From: Cruorifilaria tuberocauda
Lineage: Eukaryota > Nematoda > Chromadorea > Rhabditida > Onchocercidae
Reading direction: 5' to 3'
Length of the DNA stretch: 64,000 bases
NCBI GenBank assembly: GCA_013365365.1
Contig: JABVXU010000067.1
Coordinates: 62,001-126,000, forward strand
This document shows, piece after piece, positions 12,756 to 26,382 of this stretch. Both the position numbers and the translations under genes were made by a program. Under the pieces are notes generated by a model, which did not search any database, had not been told where the DNA came from, and was given only the letters and a program-made list of their open reading frames with translations. Every line of letters begins with the position of its first letter. Position 1 is the stretch's first letter.

Positions 12756-15700
12756 TTCCTATAAGAAGTTACTTTATCATTCGCAAGAAAATTTTGAATG
12801 ACAAAATTTCTACTGACCATTTAATATCATCATAAGGATTTTTGTCAAATATTATCATTACATTTTAATGTGTGACATTTCCTGGAAAATTCCATGTATT
12901 TTCTGCAGAAGCATGAAATTTGATAAAGCTGAAAGGTCCTTTCAACAAGCATTTTCTACAGTGATGTATATTCTCAATTAAAAGTGAGATGAGAACAAAG
13001 TCCGACATGAATGCCTGCCAAGAGAGTGGGTTCATAGTGAATATGGTTTGTAAGTCCTCTGACCTGACCTTAGCCCGGAAATTTTACAGACAATCACAAG
13101 GTCAAGACTCCGCATAACACTTTTATCTTTTAATCCTCTTCCTGAGCATATTCTCTTTCCATTTTCTTCTCATCACTAGAACTACCCTTTACATCCTTAA
13201 TCCCAATCTTTCTCACTTATTGCACCTTCCCTCCTTAAGATCCCTCGCATTTTTCTTATGTTATATTTGACCTTCTCTCGAGCTATATTTTTTCATGTAC
13301 AACATGCTTTTCAAATATAATTACCACTTCACAACTTTGGTTCATTAGCGAATGGTAAGCGAGGAGTGATTTTTAGCAGTTTCAAAGGTACATAAATAAG
13401 TTTATTAAAGCTAGCTTATTATGAAGAATATTGGAATTAAAATATCCGCAAAAAGTTAAAATAAAATTAACAACAAGCAAGAAGAAAGAAACATTATTTT
13501 ATCATTTCATATGTATTGATACACTTCTGTAATTCGCTTCATGCATTATGATTTTTCTTTCTCTTGAATTTCGTTACATTTCAAATAACCCTCGATTTTA
13601 AATCAATTTGATAGTTTACAGAAAAGAGAAAATTTTTCCTCAAATTTTCCACTGGTGAGCATTCGTTTTTTTCATTTTCTGTTAATCATAACTTATTAAA
13701 ATTAAGCTTTCACAATAAAAATAAAAAAATATACTGTTAGTGAAGAGGAAAACGCTTAGCATTTTTAAAATCAAAATTAATATGTCAGATATTTCAAATC
13801 TGAAAAATTTCATCGTCAGTTTTCTGATAAACAAAGCATTTTTACAAAAAACCGAAAAATTATGAAAGAAAACGCTGAACAAGGGCAAAATTTTCATTTT
13901 CTATCATTCGAAAAAATCGGGGTTCAGTGTATAAAAAATTTTTGCAGGTAGATAAAATATGAAACAATACATAAATCAGTCATCTTTTATTAAACCTTCA
14001 TTCTGTTAAAGTTTCTCATTTCCACCATTTTATTCATTTCTTGCTTACAAGTAAAAATCTAAATTCTGTAATTTTGTTAAATAAATGCTGAATCGCTTCA
14101 TTAACGATCTTCCTGCCTCGATAACCGTGCTCGATGACGATCTCATACCTCGACAGTAGCGCTCGATGACGATCTTACGCCTTGACAACAGTGCTCTTCG
14201 ATCCATCATAGCTCTTTTTTATCTCTTCAATACAGAAGTTACTACTGATTCAACATCAAGTTCATAAGGCAATTTTACATGTCATTCGGTAATTAGAAGG
14301 AATGATATTGGGAAAAGAGCTGGTTTGATAGAAACAGGTTGATATTGTTGTTATTGCAGAGCGGAAATGTCTTATTCTTTTTTTGTAGAAGCCGAAAATC
14401 GCATGAAATGGAAAGAAAAATATTGTCGTTTTCCTGAGGTAGAAAGGAAAAATTATTTCGTTTTCTGGTCTTCGATTCTTTCCGAGAATAAATGATTGAT
14501 TACGTGTTTTTTTGATTTTGAAGATTTCATCAGCACAGCACAGAATGACTTCTCAACTGTAGCAAGGATTTCTTCTTCCTCTTCTTTTCATCTCTCTTCT
14601 ACCTTTCCCCCTCATTTCAACAAGTTTATTTAAAATAAATTTTTATTCAAATCAACACATATTTCATTCCTAGTGCAAAATATATGTAATTCAATGCTTT
14701 CAGATAGTTAAGCAGAAAATTTTGTGAATTCAGTGCAACTTACAAGTTAACATTTCCCTCCATCGAAGAATTTAATTTTAAAAATCTTCAAAACTTTTCT
14801 GAGTGGAGATGAAATAAAATTTCAATAATTACCTGCATTTTCAAAATACGGTAACTTCAAAAGTTTTATCTTACAATAGTGGACAGAAAAGTCAGAAATA
14901 TGTTTGCAAAGAACTTTGGTATTTGCAAAATGAAAAGATTCAAGGTTCAAATAAGATGAGTGCTAAAATTGAATGGATTCATTTTAATTAGAAATATGAA
15001 AAATTTTATATCAATTTTCACAAACTAAGATGCAATATAGTTCAAATCGTAGTACGAAGCACTGCTAAATCTGTTCTGTTTTGAAATTTCCAAAAACTGA
15101 AATTTATTAATATAAAACATGAAAGTTGCTCTGGTAAATCACATGCTTTTCTAAATTTTAAATTCGGAATACTTAATTGAAACTATAGATTCACATAGCT
15201 GAAAGAAATAAGACATATAATCATCACTCATTTAATTGATAAGAAACACGCATTAACACATGAGAAATAGAGATAAAGAACAGAGGCGTTGATCACAATG
15301 TAACAGTTCCAGTGATAAGCAATTCGATGAATTCCAACATTTGATTTGCAACATATTGGGATTGAAATAATGCTTAAAATCTCTTACTTTACGATCGAAT
15401 CATTGTTGACACTTAAAATTCTTTAAATATGTCGCGCTAATTAGAATTTGCCAAAAAAAAATAAAAAAATGATTATAAGAATGCCGCACAAAATTTTATT
15501 TTAATAACCATTACTGTAATGCCAATTCGATTATTTTTCTGCTACTTATCTTCTGCGTTGAATCCTACCAAACAATCAATGTTACAATGTAATCTAATCA
15601 TAAACTACTCACTGGAGTTCAGGTCTCTCGCCTTAACCAATCTACATAGTCTAGCTGACCTACACACTAATTAATCCAACTTTATAAACAAGCCCAGGTT

Positions 15701-17374
15701 TTCAGAAAAAACATTTCGGCTGATGATAAAAGTGGCTTTATCCCATTACGCTTTTTACTTTCATGAACTGTAAAGCTGTTCGAGTCGAAATAAGGAATAA
15801 ATCAGAAATTAATAAATAATTTATGCAGTCAAATAAAAATTTCCAACCGATATACTGCAATAGAAAATAAATGAGTTAGATAGCATAAATAATTGATTTC
15901 AGTCAATAATTAGTCAAAGTATTGCGCTTACGTTATTATTGTAATTGAAATAATCACATCCATAATAAAAGTCAAAATTGAATAAAGCATGATGTAGACA
16001 AAAAGATCGATCAAATTTGGTGTTTTTCTTAATGTTCAGAAACAGAAATTGAAAGAAAACAAAAAAGAGAAAAAAGCTATTCATTTGTAAGATTTCGACA
16101 TTTGTGAGATTTAATTGTGCATGTAATATAAAATTCTTATAATGCAAATAAAAGCAGAAAACAACAACATTGAAATAAGCATAACAACGTTTTTCAACTG
16201 AAAAACTTAGCATTACATCAACACTAAAATAAAATTTTGGATAGATTTCGTTTTTAATTATTGACAACGAAATCATTAACAATCCATTAAATGCTATACT
16301 CAAAATATTAAATATTAATGCTAACGACTGAAATTATGAAATATCAATGTCGAAGATTAGCAGTGTGAAGTTTCATAACGTTTATAGAATTATGAAATTA
16401 AATTGAACCAAATTTACTTCTTCTTTCCTTATTTATAGTAACAATTAGACGACCATTCTATAACAATTTTAATTGCGTGAACAAATTAAATTAATAAATA
16501 TGGATCATGGATCTGTTTAGCTGCCTATGCAAAATATCTCAGTAGATTATTGCTAAATTAACAGAAATATTTCAAGAAAGAATACGATGAATTTAAATTT
16601 TCGAATGATATATGGAGAACATTAAAAAAATAATCAAGCTGCAAGGGAAAAACAGTAAACAAATATGATTATGATACAGAAAAGTGAAATAGCTAAATAA
16701 TAAAAAAACAAATTATATGGCAAATTTGCAAAATTTAGCCAAAATGACGATATGGTAACTATTAATCAATCATTCATTACTTAGATATGATAAGTATGAT
16801 GAATTTTTTGATGTTCATTTCTCCATAAAAATCTGTTAAAGTCAAGAAGCAATTTCAATGAGGGTAAATGGTCCATGAAAAGATATAAGGGAATGTGTTA
16901 AATGATAATTGTTATTTAAAGGACGATAACAAATAAGACTAAAGTATGAGGAAATCCTTTTAAACGACGGACTGAATTTATCATATGATATGTTACAATT
17001 GCATAATATATTCATAAAATTCATATTAAGCATTCATAGATACTATACAAAAGACAAAAAAAATATAAATGCTTACATTTAAAATAATTTCCCGCTGAAT
17101 TTCGAATTTCAAATGACGTAGGAGCAAAACTATTGGAATACTACCAGCTAATATCTACTCATATTTGTTTTCTTTTGTCTGAAGCTGCTAAAAAGCGGTA
17201 TCAGAGAAAGGGGCTTTTATTGAATCAATTTATGCTTTTTATTAAAAAATTGGGAGAGAATTTAGGGAATGAAAAAGTTTAATCTAAAAAAAATTAAGGA
17301 TTGATGCTGTGCATGTCTGAAAACTTGTAAGCTTTTCAACAAAAATCAAGAGATGAAAGAGAAACAGAATCAAA
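12756..17374. other. Intergenic region, AT-rich
   Basis: About 4.6 kb with no supported exon. The 129-codon minus ORF at 15914-16303 is extremely rich in Phe, Tyr, Asn and Ile and has no domain, so it is treated as chance. The only distinct element seen is the degenerate tandem repeat at 14105-14202. Confidence 0.5.
14105..14202. repeat. Degenerate 33-bp tandem repeat, about three copies
   Basis: Three successive units at 14105-14137, 14138-14169 and 14170-14202 each begin CGATCT and carry a CCTCGA/CCTTGA core followed by a GTGCTCG/GCGCTCG core. The tract is visibly richer in G+C than its surroundings. It has diverged by substitutions and a one-base length change, which fits an old minisatellite. 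Confidence 0.65.
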
Positions 17375-20300
17375 TCACACGTCCGCTTCCTCACTTGGTG
17401 GTAAAGGTACACTGGAAAGAGTACTGTTTAAGGTATCATTGAGGGATGGTGCACCACTAAGGTGCGCTGGTGGTATCGGTGTTGCTTTTCGAAGCGATGA
17501 TTCTGTAACAAATAAATATTGTGAATTATGAAATTGATCAAGTAAATTTCGAGTTTTTCATCAGTCATTCATAATACATCAAAAGTATCCACAGAGTGCA
17601 TTTAAAATTGAAGCTGTGATAGTAAACCGACCAGGACTTGAGGACAGCCAAGACTTGAAAGGTAAGATATTCTCATTCGTATTCGGTCAAAAAATTAAAT
17701 TAAAAAAAGGATTTACTAGCTGGTAGAGCGTCGAATTGATGAATGGGACGAGGTGCAGCGACTGGTGGCATTCTAATATGATTATGTGATTTGTCATTGA
17801 CCGACTGGAAAACTAGCAGTATTTCAATATTCAAATACAAAGACATCACATTACTTATTAAACTCCAATAACGATCATTTCTTGAGACAAAAATGCTAAA
17901 TTTTTCAAATAATTTTAAAAACACAGCACTTAAACATCCAATAACATACTTGCAACAATGGACGATTAGCGCTGTCTCCAGTTCTTAATATTGACCTATA
18001 ATTATGACTGGAGTTGTAGGAATATACACTATCTTTCATTCGGCTACCCATTCTAGACATTATAATTTCACCAATTTAAGCTTTCAAGCAATTTATAATA
18101 AAATCTTCAATTTGATTAATCAAGTAGAGATGAAAAGAGAACGACACTTTAAGCTTTCATTGAAATACCAAAATCCGTTTCTAAGGAAATTTAGTTTTTT
18201 TTATTGAAAAGTAGAAAAAACGTACAGTGCAGAAAAAATTATCACAAGAACAAGAAGAATAAGCAGAATACCGACAGAATGCCAAGAAATTGTTGCAGTT
18301 TTAAGATTGGATGATACGACATTCTGAAATTGAAGATTTCAGATTTCTGAAACTCAAACCTAAGTATTTCTTAAAGATTCGTATTATAAATTTAGACTAA
18401 TAAATGAAAAATTGATAATGAAAATGAAAATAAAAAAGGATCATTTACTGACTGCAGCAAAAGGAGTAAGAATGTCGCCACTCGAATTTTGAAAAAATGA
18501 TTCTTTAGTTATACCCCATGGACATGGTAGGCGACCTTGGACCTAAAAACTGTAAATATTTAAACGTAACTTACAGTTTAAATGCAACATTAGTATATTT
18601 GTTATAACATAATACTCTTTAAAATAGATAAAATTGTAAACAGATAACTACTAAAATAACTATTATTATAATGAGCATTTCATACAGTCAGAAAAGCTGT
18701 CAAGATTGCATAAAGTTAGCTGACCTGTCCATTTTCCATATAAGTGCATGTGTAGAGTTTGTTATATTGGATTGGCATACTGCTAATGCTTATTTGCGAC
18801 TGCTTCATTGCAAATCAAATCACAATTTCGTCAATTAAGGTACTCTTACATTGCACGGAATATGCAACTGTTAACCTGGAAATGAATTAACTTTAAAGTA
18901 TCGGAATAAATAATGTATGAATTAGTTTATTTCATTAAGAAGATACTTGTCCCATTAATTATCAAACTTACTGTGTTTGAAGGATGATACCATTAAGATT
19001 TTCCGATCGCATTGGTTAATAGACGGTATCACTGAATTTAATGGTAATATGAAAGTATCAACGTGAACAACAGTTTGAATCTGCGTCAGCTCACCTGTAT
19101 GAGCATTGATAACGGTACCCATATGATGGACGAATACATCGATAGCTGACTGAAAAAGTTCTGACGTTAATTCTAGTTGTGAAAAACCATTTTGGAAAAA
19201 TAAGTGATGTGTTAATTAACAATTTTTACTTGATTGACGATGAAAGACATGCATAGTGACATTTAATAATTTCCATACGCTAATAATAATTAATGCTAAT
19301 AACGAGGAGGTTGAAATGTTCAAACTCTTCTGAAATTAATATTTTTTCGTTTCGGTTTTGAAGCAAGATAGAAACATGGGGCTGTTGCCAAGCTTGTTTT
19401 TGCTGCGGTGATATGCTGTCGATGTCAATGTTTCCGGATAAAGTTAACGGCATAAATTCAGTTGAGAAATACTCCACCGATTCACTAAAAACCCTTTATT
19501 TGCTTTTCTTTTGTATCAGTTTTTCGAAATAGACAGCAGCAAAAAGATTTGTAGTAGATTTCCAATTTCTAGATTTATTCTTCTTTCAGAATCAATTCTA
19601 ACAATAAATAAAGTGATTGTTAAAGCTCACTCTGGTGATAACAGAATAACTGTAAATGACATATAACATCGCGGAACAGAGGTGTCAAGATAACTGCACA
19701 AAAATTCACTCGGACAAACACAAGTCTGTCTTTTGGAAGTTGAAGTCCTTGGTTAAAATAATCTATGAGTTGTATTTATACATTTGCAAATTCAGAAACA
19801 TTCGTTGACTCGAAATTGTAGTTCTGAAATACAGTACATTTCTGATGTTATAATGCAGAAAGAGAAAAGATGAAAAATATCTGTTTAATCGTTGTCAACT
19901 TGTGATTGGAACGATTTGAGAACTTAATAGAATACCATTTTTCATTATTGTAATAAAAAACAGTGAAATAGAAGTAATTAAGAAATGAACAAATATGAAT
20001 GTCTTACAATATGGTTTATCGGTTGAAACATCTGAACATTTCGACACATAGTTTCAAAATTATTGTTACCACTATAATAATGACTGCTAGGATGAGAAAT
20101 CTGAAATAAGATTGTCAAAACAATGTATACGAAAAACAGAAGCATTTTTTTATGAAAGGCAAAGGCAACTCTTTAACTTTTTTGATGAAGCATTAGTGTT
20201 GTAATCTTGAAGTCATTTTTAAGTTTATTCCGGAAAAAAACAGTGGCTGTAAAAAAGCTTAACTGTAGTTACAGCTATTAATTTCTCTTGTTTCGTTTTG

Positions 20301-20913
20301 TGTACATCAAGTTCAATTAACATTATAAGTAATGCAATCATAACATTTGAGTGATAATCTGATGAAAATTAGCCATGCTATTGTTGGGATGTGAATTGAC
20401 ATTTTAGAGATTCTGTTAATTCTATTATTCTTTATTAAATGTAGTCAGAAACCTTAGCGAAATTGATATTAAATTTTCATTTGAAGAATTCTAGAAGGTT
20501 TTAACATCATTGACAATTCGAAAACGGTTTTCACTAGCTCATTTAATAAATACACAGAATCTGACCACTGAAAAAGCATTTTTTACAATTACATTAAAAA
20601 TTTAAGAAGTCAAAATTTTGAGCCAAATTGTTAAAATAAGGAAGTATGAAAAATAAAGAGAAAACTAAATATTAACCATTTTTTTCAAATCCCATCTGCT
20701 GTAAAGAAAAAATAATTAAATATGCCTTTTTTCAAATTTGGATAATTGAAAATCAGAATAGAAAATCGAATTTCAAATACAATACGCAAAAAATACAATA
20801 ATACAAATTAGTTGAAAAAAAAAGGAATTAAAAACTAACGAGACCAATGAAGTTCGGTTGTGTTCTAAAAGATCGAAGCGAATATCGCTGCCAATAACAT
20901 CAATTTGACTCAT
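17375..20913 (-). CDS. Unrecognised nine-exon gene, about 315 residues
   Basis: Exons, in order: 20913-20845, 20100-20008, 19762-19710, 19484-19304, 19149-18972, about 18799-18725, 18542-18453, 17804-17717, 17502-17375 (TGA). Phases agree through the first five exons and again through the last four. The join between 18972 and the small exon near 18799 is ambiguous, and exon 1 needs a weak donor (GTCTCG). The protein starts MSQIDVIGSDIRFDLLEH and has no signal peptide or membrane segment. The centre is mixed hydrophobic/charged (SAIDVFVHHMGTVINAHTG), suggesting a folded domain. The last 70 residues are disordered and rich in Pro, Ser and Ala (MPPVAAPRPIHQF, TPIPPAHLSGAPS), ending PPSEEADV. No family was recognised. 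A nuclear or cytosolic protein is likely, but function is unknown. Confidence 0.7.
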
Positions 20914-22195
20914 ATTTGAAGCAATTCTTCATACTTTGAAGTTGATAAATCTGAATTTTGATCAGATGCTTTTATTTTATATGCGTTATTCATAATACTC
21001 CAAAATTCGACAGCTCCAAATCTTTAATTTTGACTATTTTTTAATCAATATCCACTTCATCGGTTATAGGTTGGAATTTTTGTATGCCGAATATAAAGAT
21101 CAGTAAGAATTCTCGCTTTCGGAGCATTGAAAATAAATAGTTCTGTAGTGATAAGGAGCGGCTCGGAGTTTGGCACAGTTACCGGAATACGAGATAACAA
21201 TAGATTATTGGGTAACTTATTTATCATCACCATAAATTGTAAATTTTGGAGAAAGAATTCATCTACCTGTTTTCCTCACTTTGCACGTGCAACTTATCAT
21301 CTATTTAGATTTTGTTCAACTCTTAATCACCGCATTATGTTGTGTATGATGAAATGATTACGGAAGTTTAAATGATGATGCATCATTTGCAAATTGCCTC
21401 CAAATTTTTTATTCATTTCACTTTATATAGTTAACACAAACTTTGCATAAGATTTTGAAATGATTAGTTTAAAGTTAAAATGCAAATACTAAGAGTTCCA
21501 TACGCAATGCAACCATATGTTATCCTTTAAGTGATTGCCTTATTTATACAATGATTTTATACAAAAGCAATAGAAAAATGCCATGCCATTCCTCCATTCA
21601 TCTCACTTATTCTATCTCTCAATACAACATTTTTAAGCCAATTCTTGGATTTTTTAAATCAAATTTTAATTTTATTTCAGTTTTAATCTGGATATGAGAG
21701 TGAGTGCACTTGAATTGCCACTCAAGAAACATTTCATATAATTAAGGCAAATCAGATCAGATTGACACTTCAGGTATATAAGTGTGATGAATCTTTTAAC
21801 CATTACAGTTACTGCAAACATGAAGTACGAGGAATGCATTATAATCGAAACGAATGAAAACAAAATTATAAATTCCATAAATTTTAACTTTACACAATAC
21901 ACGTATTGACACTTATATAAAACTGTATTTCAGGTAAAACAGGTAGAACTAAAACACAAGCAAGTTATGCAATATATCATAATACTGTGCAGTCAAGTTT
22001 CAACAAATCTTCCACCTTCATGTATAAATTTGGAAAATGATATATTAGAAATATGAAACTTTTAGAGGGTATAGCAAAATTTAGAGTAAAATCCGGATTT
22101 TGTATTAAAATTCCATAGATCAGAATTTAAGCAATGATACGCAAAAGTGATTGATAAACAAATCATTGTTTTTTTTTTCGATAAGTAATGTAGAA
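20914..22195. other. Intergenic region
   Basis: AT-rich DNA between two minus-strand genes; it should hold the 5' flank of the 17375-20913 gene and the 3' UTR of the membrane-protein gene. ORFs of about 76 codons at 21127-21357 (+) and 21672-21902 (-) have no splice context or domain. Confidence 0.45.
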
Positions 22196-22944
22196 TTATT
22201 TCTGTGATTTAATATCAACTATAGTTACTTTAATATCAGTTATAGCAATCTTCGTGGTCGTGTAATGTTCCAGCTCTTTATCAAACTTATTGATCATTAT
22301 CAGCATATATACTACAGCTAGGAGACCTGACGTATACAGTGAAGCCATAAGCACAGCTACTAGTCTGAAAAACAAAATTTAATGTAAAAATCTAGCTATA
22401 CAAGTACTTCTGAAAAAGAAAAACTTAATTCCTATCAATTTTATTATTGTTGCCTTAATTAAGATTACATTTAATATTTAACAACACTTGAAACTTAACT
22501 TTATAACACTTAAGATAACATTAAAATTTTTTAACTTTAAAAATCAAACACCTATCGATTAGACTTATTAAAGAAATTCATTTTCATTGTTAATTAAATG
22601 GATTTTAGAAACAGTATGTATATGTATCCTAAAAAATACGACATCATTCATAAAAATTCATTTTATTTAATCCATTAATTAACTTATTACTGAGAGTTGG
22701 ATATTTGTTAGAATTTGAAAAGCGAAAAAATAATGAGTACCGCTTACCCTGTCATCATGTAAAATAAAATAGCGTGATGCTGTGCATAGAAGAGATAAAT
22801 GAGTGAATAAGCTAACAACAGGCTTATAATCACACTGAATTGAAGCTTTGTCAAAGGACAAAAGCTCCAGACTTGTTGAGACTTCGAGTTCGTCACCGTT
22901 GAACCGTCGTGCATATGGCAGACGATTACCACGCATATATATAT
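22196..22944 (-). CDS. Membrane protein of unknown family, C-terminal exons
   Basis: Two exons, 22944-22748 and 22364-22196, join across a GTAAGC donor and a TTTTTCAG acceptor with phase 2 agreement. The chosen frame gives one hydrophobic helix (FSVIISLLLAYSLIYLFY) and a long hydrophobic stretch spanning the junction (MMTGLVAVLMASLYTSGLL). A charged tail follows, with many Lys and Asp, ending IKSQK. It looks like the last two helices of a small polytopic protein, perhaps four-helix. A second frame through the first exon is also open but stops sooner after the splice, so the membrane frame is preferred. Possible upstream exons lie near 23040-23190 and 23405-23460 (one encodes ESELCN), but neither could be joined with confidence. 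The start is not located. Confidence 0.5.
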
Positions 22945-24854
22945 CTTTTCTCGTTAGCAACTTTACCGAATTAGTTCCTTCTAAAATCCAATAAGCCAGC
23001 GATATACAACTGTCAGTTTTAAAAATTAAAACTTAAGGAATCGAAGGATTCTTGAAATTTTTAGCAGAACTCTTTGTCTTTGATTGCATAGTTCTGATTC
23101 ACAAATTGATGGGATGTGATAGTCGAAGAAATATCCCTTATAACATCGTTTATGTTCATGTTCAACACCTTCCACATTCAAAATCAGGAAAAACAAGTTT
23201 ATGGACAAATAATTTAAGGGATTGTTATAACTGATAAATTAATGATGCTCATTATGGATTAACATCCTCTTCTGATCACTTAATAATAGAAAGTTATTCA
23301 AATTTTCAAAATTTTGAGATGCACTTTCAAAACTTACGATTCAACTCAATTCATTTCTAAGTTGTGTATATATCTGATGTGTCCTTAACCATCACCACAA
23401 AAAACCACATCGTATTTTTCACCTTCGTAACCAGTAAGTTTCTTCACCGTTGTTTCCTAAATTTGAATGAAGTTTAAATTATAATAAATCATATTAAAAT
23501 TTTCCGTCACTCATGTTCTAGATTTACATGTCCAAAATTTTTATTTTATTATTGCAACAATTTATCCAATGGTAACCATTTAGTGAAGCATGATAATATG
23601 CTGTATATTAGTCATTATAAGTAAAGAACAAATAAAAAACTGATCATACAGGCATGGAATTGAGTGCATATACTTTGAATAAATAATACATGCTCGCATA
23701 CGTGTATATAACGGAAGATAAAAAAATCGAACGAGATATATCGATCAATTGATCCGCCTCTTTTTGATATGAAAGGTCATCGGCAAGTTTCATTTTTGAT
23801 AACACTTATTGGGAAACTCTCAACAATTTATTTTTGGTATTTTTTACAATCGTATTCATAATTAATTTATGAAAATTGGTAACAATCTCTTCATTAGCTT
23901 TCGTTTTACACGATTTTGTTAGGGACATTTGCTTTCGGAGAAATTTTTTTCTAACCGAAACTGAATTTCAATTAATAGTGGAATCGTTTCACGCATTTAC
24001 GTTATAGTTGCATTTTTCAGTTTATTTCTTCCGTGGACGTGTCAAGACTAATGTTAAAATATATCAGTGTCGTTACAAAATGGCTGCGAGTAAAATTCCA
24101 AATTGCTAATCAAACGATAGAAAGAAGTACATAATTTCATTGATTCCTGTGAAATTCCCACGCCACGGTCAACGATGATGATCAAAGCGGAAAACTATGA
24201 ATTGAAAACTATTTTAAATGATCGTCTTAAATAATAGTGTGAACAATTCGATGTTCAACAAAAAAAAATGGAATCCAAGTTGTAAGCTTGAAAATTAATT
24301 TCGAAACTACAAAATAGATAATGTAAAGTAATATGGCGGAATATTTTTCTCGAAGATTTCAAAAAAAATGTGTTGATAGTGAAACGGCCGCAATTATAGG
24401 AAAATTAAGAAGCATATGGATTGAATCAACATAGTGATAAAGCAGTTAAGATTATCATTAAAAACATTTCGTCTAGTGATGATGGAGAGCTCGCAGATGT
24501 ACAGTCTGGTGAAACTGCTGTAAGGAAATGATTAAAAAAATTTAAATGCGCTGCATTTTTCATTAAATCAGGCCAATGTGGCGACTGATAGTACAACTCT
24601 ACTTGGGCAGTGATATGAAGCGGGAGAAACGTAGATTCCGCACAAAAATGCGATAAGTGCAGCATTGAAAACAATGGGGAAAATTTGACGATTAAACGAT
24701 TCGGCACGCCCGCACGGAACTAAAATAGGACATCACCTCACTTCCCACCAATTACTTCTTTTCAACCGCGCTCAAGCGCAATTTTAATGTTCAATATGCA
24801 GAGCATTCTGCTGATGCATAAAACACATGCCATGCATATTTTACATCTAACCGC

Positions 24855-24955
24855 ACACACCACATACCACGTACCACAGACACCACACATATAAATAGAC
24901 ACATACACATACACACATACATATAGCGATCGTCTTATAACGATACACACACATA
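24855..24955. repeat. CA-rich low-complexity tract
   Basis: An irregular run of CACA, CACATA and CACCACA units on the plus strand, an imperfect microsatellite. The overlapping Cys/Val/Tyr-rich minus-strand ORFs are products of this repeat. Confidence 0.7.
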
Positions 24956-26350
24956 TCTGAATATACCCAATAACACAATTTTGAAGTGACCGGTTTGATG
25001 TGATCGTAATTTTGAATTTCTAACAGTTCTGTCTTCTGATTACCATCACATAATTTTACCAATCAATGTTGCCAATTTCGGACACTTTTTAATTTTAATT
25101 CACTTCAAAACGGATTTATGAGTTTCGTTTCTTCTCCAATTCACGCTTCTTATTTTAATTTCAGTTTTCTTTAGCTATGTGAATCTTAAATTCTGATAAA
25201 ATATTCATGCAAACAAAATGCTTTTTTATTTTCCTTGCAAACTGCCGTAAAACTGTCATCCTTTTTGATGCAAAACTATTTTACATATTACAAATATGTA
25301 AGAAATGAAATAGTACTATCCGAGGGAAAAAATCATACTTTTTTAGTTTTTGGTAAAAATTACACATCATAATGATAAGACGATGTGCCATTCAATGACA
25401 AAAAATTGATTTTGCTGCAAAACAATCATCAACTTCAATAAAAACTAACAATGAAACAGGTTTTTTTTCGATGCCACCTAATCTCGTCCTGCAAACTAAA
25501 TTTCAAAAATTTCCGAAATATGTGTATGTATAACAATTTTGTTGCTATATTAAAGAACTCTCCTGTATTGACTGAGATAAATTTTCAAGTTTTTATCAAC
25601 TTAACTAGCGTTTATTTGGCATTTTTTGCTAAAGCCGCTCTTTTTATGGTGTAATTGTAATGTGAAGTACTTTTGTTCAGAACATATGACTGCTGGGAAT
25701 TGGATATTGGGTGTAAATAAAGCTTATGGGTAAAGAAAGAATTAGTCGATAAATACCAGTTTTACTGTTTATTAACAAAAACAAGAGATTATCATTGTTC
25801 ATCTACAAACTGTTTAGATGAATAAGAATTACGCTGGTAAAGAAAAAATATGAATTATTATTAAATAATTTAAAAAGTGATGGTAAGTAGGCAAAACATA
25901 TTCTTATAAGATATCAAATAAAGCTGACTAATATCAACGAAATGGATGATCAAGGAAGAAAGACAATTAGAGAACACGGAAGAGTGCGATTTCAAAATTA
26001 ATTGATAACAATATCAAATAAATTCTGCTCAGGCTTTAGCTTAGGAACAAACGTTCATCCGGTTGTATTAAAAGGTTATTACATAATGCATCATGCTGAA
26101 TGCTTGAGAGAAAGGTATACGTTTCCCCACATCTGACACGAATTCACTGACAAAAAACAAATCCTCTATCGATCCACTGAATAGAATTTTCAAAATTGAT
26201 ATCCTAGCAATATAAAATTCGGAATTTTTATAAAAAGATTTTATATTCATTTCATATTGTCAAAATTATTTGCTTATAACGGGAAAACATACCGTTAACA
26301 GCATTAAGATTAAATCAAGAATTGTATTCAATAGGAACGATATCGATTTC

Positions 26351-26382
26351 AAGTAGTTATCTCATCAAGTAGTTATCTCATC
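26351..26382. repeat. Perfect 16-bp tandem duplication
   Basis: The unit AAGTAGTTATCTCATC occurs twice back to back (26351-26366 and 26367-26382) with no mismatch. It is a simple local duplication in noncoding DNA. Confidence 0.85.

Noticed and set aside
15914..16303. 129-codon minus-strand ORF
   Set aside because: Extreme Phe/Tyr/Asn/Ile composition, no domain and no splice context; consistent with chance in AT-rich DNA.
24762..25062. Overlapping Cys/Val/Tyr-rich ORFs suggesting a Cys-rich peptide
   Set aside because: They are translations of the CA-rich repeat tract.
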